A stretch of DNA of 64,000 nt from Spirometra erinaceieuropaei (GCA_902702965.1 CACRXP010000089.1:188599-252598), one strand, 5' to 3'; positions 23,226-34,140 are shown, counted from the stretch's first letter. The notes: generated from the letters alone by a model not told the origin. Numbers and translations: made by a program.

Positions 23226-24206
23226 TACAGTAGATGTGCTAACTCATGAAATGTCAACCAAAATTTCAGAATGCGTTCCGGTTTCGAAAAGATAAATTAA
23301 GTAGTGTTGTAAAACTAATCATGCTGCAGCATAAATCTATAATGCGCCAGTTACCACAGGGTGTCGGCTTTCGAAGGAACTTATTTTCGGCTGCATGCAA
23401 GATCTATACTCTGCAAAAAATGACTACTTACGTAGTATGCAATTTTCTCATTGATTTTCGATGCCCTTCAAAATTCAATTCTATTTCATGGAAAACATGC
23501 ATGAAAAAATTCATTTTTTTACTTATTCGATAGAAAATCACGTCTTCTTCCAATTTCATACCCAAAAGAGGAGTATAATTCGGTTTTAATAAACTTTTCT
23601 AGTTCCCGAATAATTTTGAACCCGACCTGCTGTTTCAAAACTATAAGCTGTATATTTTCCGTGTACGGAAAACCATGCTTTTCTCTACGGTGTTAAGAGG
23701 AGACCATATGAGGTTTATTAATTTAAGCAGTGGATTTGAGCAATATTGTTAACTTTACAAGCCACATTCGTAAATGCAGATACATGACGTTTCATGAACG
23801 GCCATTTAACGGTATTAAAAAATCGCACAATTAGAACCTTTTGCAAAACCGAATTATACTCTTCTTTTGAGTATGAAATTGTAAAGAAGACGTGATTTTC
23901 TATCGAATGAGTAAAAGAATGAACATTTTATGCATGTTTTCCATGAAATATAATTGAATTTTCAAGGGCATCGAAAATCAATGAGAAAATTGCATAATAC
24001 TTAAGTAGTCATTCTTTGCAGCGTATAGATCTTGCATGCAGCCGAAAATAAGTTCTTTCGAAAGCCGACACCCTGAGGTAACTGGATCATTATAGATTTA
24101 TGCTGCATCATGATTAGTTTTACAACACTACTTAATTTATCTTTTCGAAACGCGAACGCATTTCGAAATTTTGGTTGACATTTCATGAGTTAGCACATCT
24201 ACTGTA
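23226..24206. mobile_element. PAL family palindromic long-TIR transposon (981 bp)
   Basis: Best intact PAL copy. It starts TACAGTAGATGTGCTAACTC and ends with the exact complement. The arms, roughly 23226-23595 and 23855-24206, are well-matched inverted repeats (CATGAAATGTCAACCAAAAT versus ATTTTGGTTGACATTTCATG). A unique core of about 260 bp lies between. The same 61-residue reading starting MKCQPKF occurs from both arms, simply because of the symmetry. TA plus CAGT ends suggest Tc1/mariner mobilisation (inference). Confidence 0.88.
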
Positions 24207-24450
24207 CTTCTGTGCGCATAGGAACAGTCCGCGTAGCCTGATTGCAGCCGCCTCTGCCGTAGCCAATAAGAGCTGCACAAGTAATTGTGGATAGTTTGAT
24301 GGGATTTTGTAAATCACTCTAAAGGCCTCTCTGGCGTCTACACGGTGGTCTGTGTCAACTTTGTGCGCGAGGATCGAGCTGTTGATGATATTTATTTGAC
24401 CATTTCCTAATCACGCTGGAATATGTTCTTTTATTCTTTTGGATAAACTC

Positions 24451-24894
24451 CGGCGGCTAGATCGCTGTTGGTAGCCAGGAATTGAGAGGCGGACGGCGAC
24501 CTTAACCCTAATCCTGACCTTAACCCTTACCCTAAGCCTAACCTCAACCTTAACGTTAACCTTTTAACCCTAACGGCAACCTAAACCCCAACGCTTACCG
24601 AAATCGTAAACGTAGCCCTTAGACATAGCCGTGACTGGAAAACCTAACAGTAACACTGAAAACTATTCGTACGCGCATACCCTAACCCTACCTCGAATAC
24701 CGAAGCCTAAAGGCATAACCCTAACCCGAAAATCAAAAACCATTAATGGGTACCCTAATCCTAACCTCAAACCTAAAACGGAAGCCAGATGGGTCAGATG
24801 TGATTATGGAACCCCACAAAATAGCCCCAGTAAACAAACCCCCCGCCAAGCGTAATACGGAGCCTGGCTACCAACTACGATCTTGCCACGCCCG
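24451..24894. mobile_element. TIR-flanked telomere-like element inserted in a PLE
   Basis: Imperfect terminal inverted repeats: GATCGCTGTTGGTAGCCAGG (24460-24479) and, on the other strand, GATCGTAGTTGGTAGCCAGG (24863-24882), extended outward by GGCGGCTA / GGCGTGGCAA. The interior (about 24495-24780) is a degenerate CCCTAA/CCTAACC array. It interrupts the PLE domain described at 24228. I could not find a clear target-site duplication. Confidence 0.65.
24495..24780. repeat. degenerate telomere-like (CCCTAA)n tract
   Basis: Repeated ACCCTAA, CCTAACC and CTTAACC variants, with a 100-base less regular patch in the middle. TTAGGG is the flatworm telomere unit (known), so this is an interstitial telomere-like sequence. 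Confidence 0.7.
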
Positions 24895-25000
24895 CTCGTT
24901 TGACCAATATATTCTGCCCCACAGTAGTAGGTGAAAGAGTAAATTCACATCGGGGTGGTTTGAGCTGATAGTTTGTCCTTGGCCTCTCCGCATGGGATGG

Positions 25001-25586
25001 GACTGGTGGAGAACAGTTATTTTCTTCCTGTTATTTCCTTCTAGTCATTTATTTTCACTTCACACTTATAAACTTTGAAACTCATTCAAACAAAGAGGCC
25101 TCCCTAATTTGTGCCAGTTTATCTTATTCCGAGCAATAGGAGCAGGTTAGAATAAGGTAGATCTCTTTAAGTGTCAGGCTAAATGGAGCAGCAGCCGCGA
25201 TAGAGCGCCCGCCGCATGTGGCACTTAATTTCATCCAGAGACAAATGTTTTTACGCGGGTGAGAGTCCTGTCTGTCATGGCCCATCACGATACACTCAAT
25301 AATCATAGAAAGTACGCTGTATGTCGTAGGGAGTCTGTCTTGAGCGTCGCGCAGCATAGACACTCGAACTAAAAAGAGAGACCTATCGGCCGCTTAGAAA
25401 GATAGATCACCGGCAGACACGGCTGCGGTAGGTAAAACATTTGGCATTCGGCACAACTTCCATCAGTCAGTAATTCAATTCCACATTTTAGCGAACGTAT
25501 TAGGATTGTATGCGTTGCCTGCCACTTCGTGCTGTCAAGGTAACGAACCACTTATAAGGGGGGACTCGACAGTAGGACAATGAAAC
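25001..25586. other. unassigned stretch
   Basis: Two minus-strand ORFs (25124-25363, 25369-25551) show no family features. Nothing recognised. Confidence 0.35.
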
Positions 25587-26100
25587 AGGAACCCCGTCCT
25601 ACAAGTGGCTTTGTGCTCGATTCCAGGAACATTGGGGTTGGGGTAGGTGTTACGTTTAGACTTGTGGTTAGGACACGGGTATAGGTAGCCAATAAGACAC
25701 GGAAACAGGATCCTCTTATAATGTAAGTGAACTTACCTTAAATTTCGGGTGGATTAGGGCTGGGGTTAAGGGTTGGTTTAGGAGGCGGAGAAAGGTACCC
25801 GGTAACGCACGAGGGTAGGAACTTCCCCGACAAAACAGGTGGCTTTGTGCAAAATTCCAGGATCCGAAGATATGCCCGTGTCCTATCCCTAACCTTAATC
25901 CAATCCTTTAGTTTAACATCAGTCCTACATCTAACTCTAGACCTAACCGCAACGCTAGCCTCAATCTCCCTGAAAATTAATCTGGGCCACCCCCCCCCCC
26001 CATCGCCTCAGAAACGGGAATTCATATTCCCAAGTCTTGCCAGGTGACCCTCCTGGACTTTAACGCAAAACCACCTGTAGTGCGGAGTGTTCTTCTTCCT
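25587..26100. mobile_element. modular element with telomere-like tracts
   Basis: A module with GTGGCTTTGTG and TTCCAGGA occurs direct at 25587-25627 and 25816-25863, and inverted at 26050-26100 (CAGGTGGTTTTGCG on the minus strand). Between the first two lies a G-rich TTAGGG-like tract (GGGTTAAGGGTTGGTTTAGG); between the last two a C-rich one (ATCCCTAACCTTAATCC). The second half thus repeats the TIR plus telomere-like design of 24451-24894 with a different terminal sequence. Confidence 0.6.
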
Positions 26101-27900
26101 GTGTCTTATGTACACGATTAACCAACCCGAAAATTCATTTGTCCAACGCTCTGGACTCACATTGAATCCCATCGTCAGAGGCCCCAAGAGATATAGGAAT
26201 CGAACGCACAGGGAGTACAGTATTCAAAAAATGCGGTTAATATGCAACTATGTCCCAAATGAAATTAGCCACCACCGCCCATTCACTGCAGATATTCGTA
26301 TTTGGTATGATGAGAACTTGGGTCCCGCATCCAAAACATTAATTGTCGCAATTTTATCGCCAGTATTGGTAAGATTTACTCTACCATCTGGCTCGCCATT
26401 ACTGCTTCTATTAGCAGTGCGTTACCCTCGCACTCCACGCTTGACTACCTGATCTGCCTAGGCGATGTCTGAGCACTCAGTATGGAGAGGAGATCACTAC
26501 GCTTGCTGATAGACTACGATACGGAGAACCACGACCCAGGTTACTCGCGACTCGTGCGTTTGTTAGCTATCATGGTGATTTCGACCTCGTCAAACTAGGA
26601 GGCGTGGCGAGGACTCGTCGACTTGTCTTCGACGTGTGAGCTGGCCTCAGCCCTTCAAACTGCTGATACGGGCGACCAAGCAATATTCGTATCCAGTTAG
26701 AGCATCTCCAGTAAATGCGGAAGTTGATAATTTTAGTGGATGCGTGCTCGCGTGACAACTGCATCCCACGACTACTGTACCCTGAGGCTGGTTTAGAGTG
26801 AAACCCTAAAACACCCGACAAATGCAATTCGCGTCCCAGGAATTGAGACTTGTTTTGAACTGCTTTCTGGAGCACACATTTTTCCTCGTGTTGGCAAGTC
26901 GGGACTCTGTAAATACACAACCATTACACTGCTTACAGACTTAAGAAGAGGTTTCACACTTAGAGTACTGAAGACAGCTTATGAGTAACGATGTCCTGTT
27001 AGTTTCTTCGAAAATTTTGCAGAACACTTTGTCTGAATTTCTTTTCCAGTTTTCCAGAAAAAGAGAAGGACAGTTCGGCATAAGTATGTTTATTATTGAC
27101 TTTAAGGAAGGTCATAAGTTTCGCAAATTTTTGATCACGAATATCGAACGTAGTGATAGATTCTCTCGAAAAAGTTCGAGACAATATGAACTTGTCGGAA
27201 AATAGGGTTACATTAAATGCATTTGGCCTGAAAATGTCGAGGTGCCCCGTGATTGTCCCTAGTTTGGCGGTAAATACCAACTTGCATCAGGACTCGGTGG
27301 TGGCTAGAAAGAAGAAATAGGACAAACTGATTACCAAGTGAAAACCTGCTCGGCAAAATGTCGTCATGATCGTTGGGCTTTTAGTAAATGTCAGAAAACG
27401 GCTCCGGACGTCCTAAATTAATAAGTTTTCGTAAGGACGTCTCCTGAGTAATGTCTTTCCTTTTTAATGCAAGTTACAAAAGATTGCACAGTCGGATTCT
27501 TGTCTGGTTGTTAAAGCTGGCAGTCGGCTTTAAATTATGCAGGCTACGCTTAAGATATAAGTATGAACTTGGAATTACAAAGAGCTTAGTAGAGTGAGGA
27601 ATTTAAAGTCCAGCGCTGTGGCCTAAAGTTTTCTTGATACATTAAATTTTAAGAATGATCCAGACTAGAATGCTGATCTAGGCCTAGGAAGCCTGTGAGT
27701 GTGACTGATTATAGAACAGGGTAAATATCAGTTCGGTGAAAGTAGACACGCTTCGTATAATAAATAAACTGGGGTGTTTTAAATGACTAGAACTAGATTC
27801 TATCATAAAAGTGAACCATTCCATCTTTCAGCGGATGCCTTCATAACCAATATGCAATCATTCATGAGCGTCATCCTTAGCCCGACAAAACATGCGGTCG
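26101..27900. other. unassigned stretch
   Basis: ORFs at 26087-26452 (+) and 26570-26920 (-) have no recognisable family or splice-linked partners. Nothing else seen. Confidence 0.4.
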
Positions 27901-27910
27901 GGATTTCTTA

Positions 27911-29770
27911 ATCCTCTTAAGTGCAGACAGTAAAGTGGACCCAGTTAATTTTTTTGACTCCATAACTTCGTGATCTTGGTTTCTATTTCACATAGTGAAG
28001 GGGATAGGGATGTAAGAATCGGTTTTGGGTAGGAAAAAGGGATAATAGCGAACATACCGTGACGCTTGATGTGGGCTTGAAGACAGGAAACTTGAGAATG
28101 CACTGGATGATCACGCAGAATATCAGAAGAATCGATGCGACAGCAAATGCAATTAGTCCCCAGTCGAAGATTTGCCTAAAATTAAGAATTTTTGAGGGTT
28201 GTTGATATTAATTTTTTCATAGATATTTCGGCAGATTTTGAATAATTCTTACTGACCCGACTGTGAAAAACTCGACATCTCGGTGGGATTCGAACCCACG
28301 TAGTAAGGGGAAGACTTTAGTACAGCCAACGCTCTAACCCCTTGAGCTACGAGGCCGCGCCGGACGACGCGATTTTAACCACATTTGGGTCAAGTTATCC
28401 GCCCAATCTACTGCACCGTCTGGAATCCACCAAATCTGATACAGTAAGTTGACTGCCAAAGCAGAATTTCCTGAGTAATTCACTTAGAATCTACCAGATG
28501 ATTACTAGACTCACGTAACTCATAGACATTTGGTGGATTCCAGACGTTGCAGTAGGTTGGGCGGGTAAACTTGACCCAACTGTGATTAAACTCGCGTCGT
28601 CCGGCGGGGCCTCGTAGCTCAAGTGGTTAGAGCGTTGGCTGTACTAAAGCCTTCCCCTTACTACGTGGGTTCGAATCCCACCGAGATGTCGAGTTTTTCA
28701 CAGTTGGGTCAATATGGGATAGTAATTTTTATATAAAGGTAAAACATTATCCATCAGGGAGGCTACAGCTTTCTGCACATTGGAGAGCATGTGCTGCCTT
28801 AGTTTTTGTCACTCTTATTCTGTCTAACCGGTTACATGCCTACGCGGTTTTAGAACCAGGGCCGTCACATTTGGTTTCCGCGTCCGTCCCGCAGCTCAGG
28901 GACGATCCAAACTCCAGAAGTTAGGAACAGACCAACTTTAGTGTCAATTTATAGTTAGACCACCGTAGAAAGCGTTCAGATGAGCATGAAATTCATTAAA
29001 ACACCTGATTACCACGCTATCTCCCACTCGAAATTGAACGGTCAGGTATATCCCAGTGCAAGTTATTGCAACCGACTAAAACTAGCCAATAACGCTTTCT
29101 GTCATTTTGGCATGAACAAGAAAACTTACAGCAAAGTGCGCAGTCTACAACAGCGTTTCTAGTTACTTCACTACAGAAACTAGGTATTTTGAAAACTGGT
29201 TCCAAACGCTGTCCCGTCTCACGCTTCTTGTCCATTCTTTTAGTCTACAATGTAATCGTCGACCAGCTGCTGCTCGGGAAGGCTCAACTAAGGGGCATCA
29301 TGCTGAGGATGACCCTATTTGATACCAAATGACATCGGGAGTGTACATTTCCGGCGTGTGACTAAGTGGAAATTATGCTGTCCCAGCAAGTGTCGAGGGG
29401 GGTTTGTTGGACAAGTGATCATTTTGTTTAGTGTAAAAGTCCATACTAGTGCATTGCAGATGTCTTGGCTTAAGGAGAATTCGCCTTTTACTGAAATGTA
29501 TTCTATGTGCGATATGAATGGATTGATTTACATCATTAAGGGACGTTTGTGAAGCTCACATTGTACTTCCAGCACTGTTGATCACGTCCACTTCCTCATT
29601 GATCATGGAAAAGACCATGAGAAAGCAGCCGAGAGAAAGGAGGAAAATAACCGTGTAGAAGATGGCCAGTGGAAGGCGAATCAACAGGGAACCGCATTTG
29701 GCAACCAGCTCCGACCGTATGCCACCTGGATACTCAGAGTTGTCCGTGGTCTCGAGGCCATTTGGCCGCA
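27911..29770 (-). CDS. unrecognised two-helix membrane protein gene, 3' exons
   Basis: Two exons join in exact phase. Exon 29560-29770 has acceptor ATCAACACAG and donor GTGAGC; 69 codons read RPNGLETTDNSEYPGG, then a hydrophobic helix LPLAIFYTVIFLLSLGCFLM and INEEVDVINSAGST. Its last two bases plus the first base of the next exon form Met. Exon 28058-28175 has acceptor TTTTAG and donor GTATGT; it reads QIFDWGLIAFAVASILLIF then QCILKFPVFKPTSSVT, a second helix. A possible last exon, about 27911-27976, reads KPRSRSYGVKKINWVHFTVC and stops, but its acceptor is weak. I do not recognise the protein. Upstream exons probably lie at higher coordinates, perhaps those at 35-37 kb. Confidence 0.6.
28058..28175 (-). 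CDS. membrane protein exon 2 of the visible pair
   Basis: Canonical splice borders; 1 base + 39 codons, ending phase 0. The hydrophobic segment WGLIAFAVASILLIFCVIIQ is followed by a Lys/Pro-rich tail, consistent with a cytoplasmic end (inference). Confidence 0.65.
28254..28710. mobile_element. double-headed palindromic T1 SINE
   Basis: Two inverted arms, 28254-28435 and 28528-28710, about 182 bp each, flank a 92-bp core. Each arm contains a tRNA-like head pointing inward: CCTCGTAGCTCAAGTGGTTA (A box), GTGGGTTCGAATCCCAC (T arm with B box). In the right arm the D arm (GCTC/GAGC), anticodon arm (GGCT/AGCC, loop GTACTAA) and T arm all pair, but the acceptor stem does not close well. So it carries two potential Pol III promoters and could fold into a long hairpin. 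Half copies occur at 656, 4855, 18419 and 37508. Confidence 0.85.
28711..29559. other. intron or intergenic stretch
   Basis: Nothing recognised beyond the SINE to its left. The intron between membrane protein exons would span 28176-29559 and include the palindromic SINE. Confidence 0.45.
29560..29770 (-). CDS. membrane protein exon 1 of the visible pair
   Basis: Canonical splice borders on the minus strand; 2 + 69 codons + 2 bases. It contains one strongly hydrophobic segment of about 22 residues between charged flanks. Confidence 0.62.
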
Positions 29771-30057
29771 CTGTGTTGATAATACAAGATGTGATTCTCT
29801 AAAATCATATCGTCAAAAGAAATTCGCCTGAACTTTAGAGTTCTCGGGCTCATACATCTTAGATTTAAATCACTTACTATTTTTTAGAATGAAAAACAAG
29901 GCTTTTACGCGGTCAAGATATGAATAACCATGGTAGATAGAACAAGTCTACGCGGAATTGCCTACTGCTGTTTGAGTTTGAACATTCTCGTCAACATCTG
30001 CCGATATCCACTACTGAAAAAATATTACTTGAAGGAATCAGAGTTGGAAACTTCTTC

Positions 30058-30438
30058 GGCAACGGTATAGAGGGGAACCCCACTTAACTGCCAGTAGACT
30101 GTGGATCGTGTCATATGGGGTTTTATTTTGGCATGCATTCGCATGCTGTTGTAGAAATTACACTACCAACAACGATTTCTTCCGACGACCTCACACCTTA
30201 ACGCAAAATCTGTTATTTTGTGAAATTTACTTATTGTTTCTTGTTTCATTACTACTCCCACTTCCGTTGTCGTACAATAGCGCAGGATAAGACTTTCGGC
30301 ATAAATTCAGGCAATTTTTGTGTTTTCTTTCATTGTGTCAGCTTACTGTCTAGCATGCTGTCCCGCCCATTAACCTCCCTTTAACATAAATCACGTATTG
30401 CACGACAGTTAAGTGGGGTCCTTCCCTATACCAGTGCC
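30058..30438 (+). mobile_element. MITE-M copy 1
   Basis: Terminal inverted repeats begin GGCAACGGTATAGAGGGGAA and GGCACTGGTATAGGGAAGGA (minus strand), both followed by CCCCACTTAACTG. Flanked by an 8-bp near-duplicate: ACTTCTTC (30050-30057) and ACTTTTTC (30439-30446). It shares its interior (GTGTCATATGGGGTTTTATT, TTTTTGTGTTTTCTTTCATT) with 60043-60413. No coding capacity. Confidence 0.85.
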
Positions 30439-30589
30439 ACTTTTTCATTAGAACAGACACCCGTTACCGGAAATAATTGATCAAGGCTCCTTTCTTACCG
30501 AGCGTTTTCGGCAAATTGAATGTCTGCTTGCTCTTAGGACCACATACGCAATTACGCAGCCCGGACACCACTGCGCCGTAACGCCGGTG

Positions 30590-30840
30590 GCAATTTGACC
30601 GTCACAAGCGACGACGTCAACTCCGCATCTAACGGAGTGGGCACAGCACCGGTAAATGGCGCGTGGATTAGTTTATAGTGGGGCGGACTTGCGTAGCATC
30701 TACCGCACTGTCTCGTCTCTTATCTAACTGGTTTCGACGACGGGAAATCCCAAGACGACTGGAGGCGGATTCGGATGCAGTGACCGACAAATCCAAACAA
30801 CTGCCGCACACACCACCTGCTCCCGACTAAATTTAGCAGG
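30590..30840 (-). repeat. R repeat fragment
   Basis: ACTTGCGTAGCATCTACCGC and GACGACTGGAGGCG align with the R units at 42000-43900 and 61320-63700 that trail the zinc-finger retroelements. A dispersed, probably 3'-derived copy. Confidence 0.55.
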
Positions 30841-31080
30841 CTTTTGTGAAGGCTGTCAGACAGCACACCGGTGCAAGTGTCATGAAGGCCAAATTAAGGA
30901 GTCCCTATTAGGAGTCACTCTCACTCTGATATATCCCGTCAGTTAGCAATCTTCCACGTCACGTTTTTAGCAATGTCGTGATAGATTCACGGGTGTACCT
31001 TTTGTTAAAGTGAGCAGTGCGCCGGTTAGCCGTGAGGGCGCTTCTTTCCATAATGTCGGCCTCACTATTTCCTCTTCCAT

Positions 31081-32247
31081 ACACCAATGGGCTGTCAGTG
31101 CGTGCCAACTAGCCGGTGAAGGGGAGTTTGGCTGATGGGTCGCCAATGCCTACGTCTGAGCCGTGCCGCGCACGCGTGTACGACAGAAATTAGAGCCTCG
31201 CAGAGACTCAGAGCAGCCGGAGAAACGCGTGCTGTGAGGTACCCTGACCCTCCCCCCCCCCCTCTTGGTACGGCGCATCTACAGGGCAGGCCTTTGGGGG
31301 ACCATCGCACCAACCGACCTGGATCTCTTACTTTTGCTAACCCGAGTTAACACTCTCATTTTAGAAGGTCCGTCTTCTTCGTCAAACCACAAGATCATTG
31401 GACACTTAGTATATGGCAGGTCTTTCGACTGCGGCTGCATTCTGACAGGACCGAGAAATTTTCAAACAACTCGAGATGAGTCTTTTCTGAAAATGTCCTA
31501 GCTCACTTTACGGTTATAGAAGCAGACGACCTGGTACTCACGAGAGGCGGGAATATATCTGAAACAAATTTCATACTGTGTACTCTAATTTTTAGAACAA
31601 GGACACCAATGGGCTGTCCGTGCGTGTCGACTAGCCGGTGAAGGGTAGTTGGGCTCAGTGTCTGACGGGTCGCCAATGCCTACGTCTGAGCCGTGCCGCG
31701 CACGCGTGTAGGACAGTAATCAGAGCCCCCCGTAGGACTCAGCGCAGCCAGGGAAACGCGTGCTGCGCGATACCCCCTTTTTGGTACGGCTCATCTACAG
31801 GGCAGGCCTTTGTGGGATCATCGTACCAATCGAGTGATGACAAGCAAGCAGGGCAGCGAAAGTAGAGAAACGATCGAGAAGGACACTTGTAACCGACATG
31901 GGATGCTTTTTTAAAAAGTTCATGCAATTTTTAGCCCCTAACAGCGTTTGAGAACGAACAACTGATTTAAATAAACCAAACTTCAGTCATTTAACACTCT
32001 CATTTTAGAAACTCCGTCTTCTTCGTCAAACCACAAGATCATTGGACACTTAGTAAATGGTAGGTCTTTCGACTGCGACGGCATTCTGACAGGACCCTCA
32101 AATTTTTAAACAACTCGATATGAGTCTTTTCTGAAAATGTCCTCGCTTACTTAACGGTTATGGAAGCAGGCGACCTGGCACTCGCGAGTGACGAGGATGT
32201 ATCTGAAACGAATTTCATACTGTGTACTCTAATTATTAGGACAAGAG
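31081..32247 (+). repeat. tandem duplication, ~520-bp unit
   Basis: Unit 1 at 31081-31602 and unit 2 at 31603-32247 share CACCAATGGGCTGTC, CGCCAATGCCTACGTCTGAG, CAAACCACAAGATCATTGGA and ATTTCATACTGTGTACTCTA. Unit 2 carries about 130 extra bases near 31838-31985. ORFs read through both are not conserved in frame. Family unknown. Confidence 0.88.
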
Positions 32248-33200
32248 TATGTTGACCTCCGTATGTATTTAGGCAAAGGTTTCAAAACGACATTAAAGTA
32301 TGGATTTTTAAATCGAATTACTTTGTATCTCAAAGACCATATATCGGGACGGATGAACTTTTCTGAGTCCCTCTGTGAGATTAATAGACTATAAATTAAG
32401 TTGACGAATAAGCGGAATAAATATACCTTGCTCTATCAAGTGTCTGCGAGATGTCAAAACTACCCCAGCAGTAAATTAGTTCTTATTTGCCTCATGAATA
32501 GGCCTGGGCTTGCGACGTATTTGCTGAAGTGTCTAGGGCATAATTCCTGTCCATCAACATAAGGACGGAAAAAGTGAAACCTAACTTTAATTCCTTCCTT
32601 GATAAGACCTTAGGTCCATTTAATGTTTGCTATAACGCTGTTCGTACTAATCAAAGCACCGTTGACGTCCCCTCACAATAGTGAGCTCGCAAAACAGCTT
32701 CTGCTGATAACCACTAGACTCAGATGTGGGTATATTCACCAGTCGTAAGTTTTGCCACCGGCTGGAGCACTATCTTAAGGGGGTGTGGTGTCGACATCGG
32801 GTGTTGGGGTGGGGTGGTGGAGTGGCCTTGTTGGGGCCACACCTTTCAGAGGTTAGTCTTTGCTCCGCGTGCCTCGATATGCGCTGTCGTTACCCCGCTA
32901 CGCATCGCCCCGATAACCCGCGCTCGGCCTTGACTCTGTGCGATGAATACGCTTCAGGGGACTCAAGCAGATAAGGGTAGCCGGTGGGGTTTCCCCCCCC
33001 CCCCCACACGACACATTCTCGCGCATGGAGACTGACTTAATTAGTAGATGAGAGCCAGTCGTGATGCGACACATGTCGTCATAGGCCCTAGACACAGTCG
33101 GCCACAGTCGCCTGGCTCCTAACTGGACCCTCTTTCCCCCTAAAACAAAGTCATGATCCATAGTAGAAATTTGCAATAACCAGGGGGGTGCGAGCAACAT
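32248..33200. other. unassigned stretch with GC-rich part
   Basis: 32740-33010 is GC-rich with G-runs (GGGGTGGGGTGG) and a poly-C run at about 32993-33005. No gene recognised. Confidence 0.4.
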
Positions 33201-33567
33201 GGCAACGGGTGGGTGAAGGACTCCACTCAGCCGTCGGTAGACTTTGGATCGTGTTATGCGGGAATGACGGTAAAGAGGTCTTACGGGTGGAGCAGCACGT
33301 CAGACAGTAAACTGACAAAATGTAAACACAGAAATTGGTTGGATTTCTGTCGAAATTCTTATCGGTGAGCGAATAATAAAAAGAATAAACAAAAACACAT
33401 TTCCAACAAGATCGAAGCTTTGGTTATGGTTTGAGGTCAGGGGAAGTAATTGTTGCTGGCAGTGTAATGTCCACAACAGCCAGCGAATAGATACTAAGAT
33501 AAAACCGCATGTGACACGATCCATAGTCCACCGACAGATAAGTGGGGTCCTTCATCCTACCGTTGCC
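33201..33567 (-). mobile_element. MITE-M copy 2 (inverted)
   Basis: Starts GGCAACGGGTGGGTGAAGGA and ends with the complement of GGCAACGGTAGGATGAAGGA; inverted similarity extends about 55 bases inward to GGATCGTGT. An 8-bp flanking near-duplicate is present: AGCAACAT (33193-33200) and AGCAATAT (33568-33575). The interior is reversed relative to copies 1 and 3. Confidence 0.82.
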
Positions 33568-33769
33568 AGCAATATTATTTGGAGCATCATAATTTAGTTC
33601 CAATCAAAGGAGGGGACTATAAAATTTACTCTAAAAAGATTAGTAATCACGCCGCCTGCAAGCTGACCGTGACTACCGAACGATAAACATGCAATCTAAA
33701 CATTGTAAGAAACAGCTGCCACTTATTCTTATCCTACCACAACTTCCGTCATAATAACTCGGTTCACGG

Positions 33770-34140
33770 TGGCAGCACGAAATGTCCTCTTCTAGATGAT
33801 GCCGTGGACAAGCAGAATCACTTCCTGGGTCCGGAAACTGGTCCGCCTAGGCTGCATGTTTCAGTCGCGTATCGGTCTAGTCGGACACCTTTGAGTCCAT
33901 CTCCGCACTCTCGCCTCCCTCACCCAACAGGCTCTGATGAGAAGACAGCGTAAAGACGACTGGAGAAGCGCACGGGCGGAGTGGCTGAGGAAGTTAGAGT
34001 GCCCACACACAAACCTGCCACATACGGCCTGATCTCCACAATATGCTGTAGTGGCGGCCTAAATAGGCTTTGGCGCAGAGGCTGAAGTGCCGTAAAGGGC
34101 TTCGTCTAAGCCGTGTCACATGCTAATGTAGGTAGTAGTT
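33770..34140 (-). repeat. R repeat fragment
   Basis: TCTCCGCACTCTCGCCTCCC, then TAAAGACGACTGGAGAAGCG and GCACACACAAACCTGCC-like sequence, match R units at lower identity. It ends near the assembly gap. Confidence 0.5.

Larger units (their letters stand above)
24228..25000 (-). pseudogene. Penelope-like element GIY-YIG domain, split by an insertion
   Basis: The minus strand from about 25000 reads KDKLSAQTTPM, a stop, then IYSFTYYCGAEYIGQTSGR, the GIY-YIG start. It is interrupted at 24894. The reading resumes below 24451 as SLSKRIKEHIPA, NSSILAHKVDTDHRVDAREA, FRVIYKIPSNYPQ and LLATAEAAAIRLR, the rest of the domain. The two halves join at the expected alignment point. At least two stop codons are present, so it is a dead copy. 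Confidence 0.85.

Noticed and set aside
23246..24186. Two near-identical ORFs starting MKCQPKF on opposite strands
   Set aside because: They come from the two arms of one palindromic element; no protein family features and no selection for coding is implied.
28605..28690. A serine-type tRNA gene (loop GTACTAA would give anticodon ACT)
   Set aside because: D, anticodon and T arms pair, but the acceptor stem does not close properly and the same head is repeated with conserved non-tRNA flanks, so it is a SINE head.
33937..33975. CTGATGAG followed by GTAAAGACG, reminiscent of a hammerhead ribozyme core
   Set aside because: The CGAAAC box and a stem II between are absent, so the catalytic core is incomplete.
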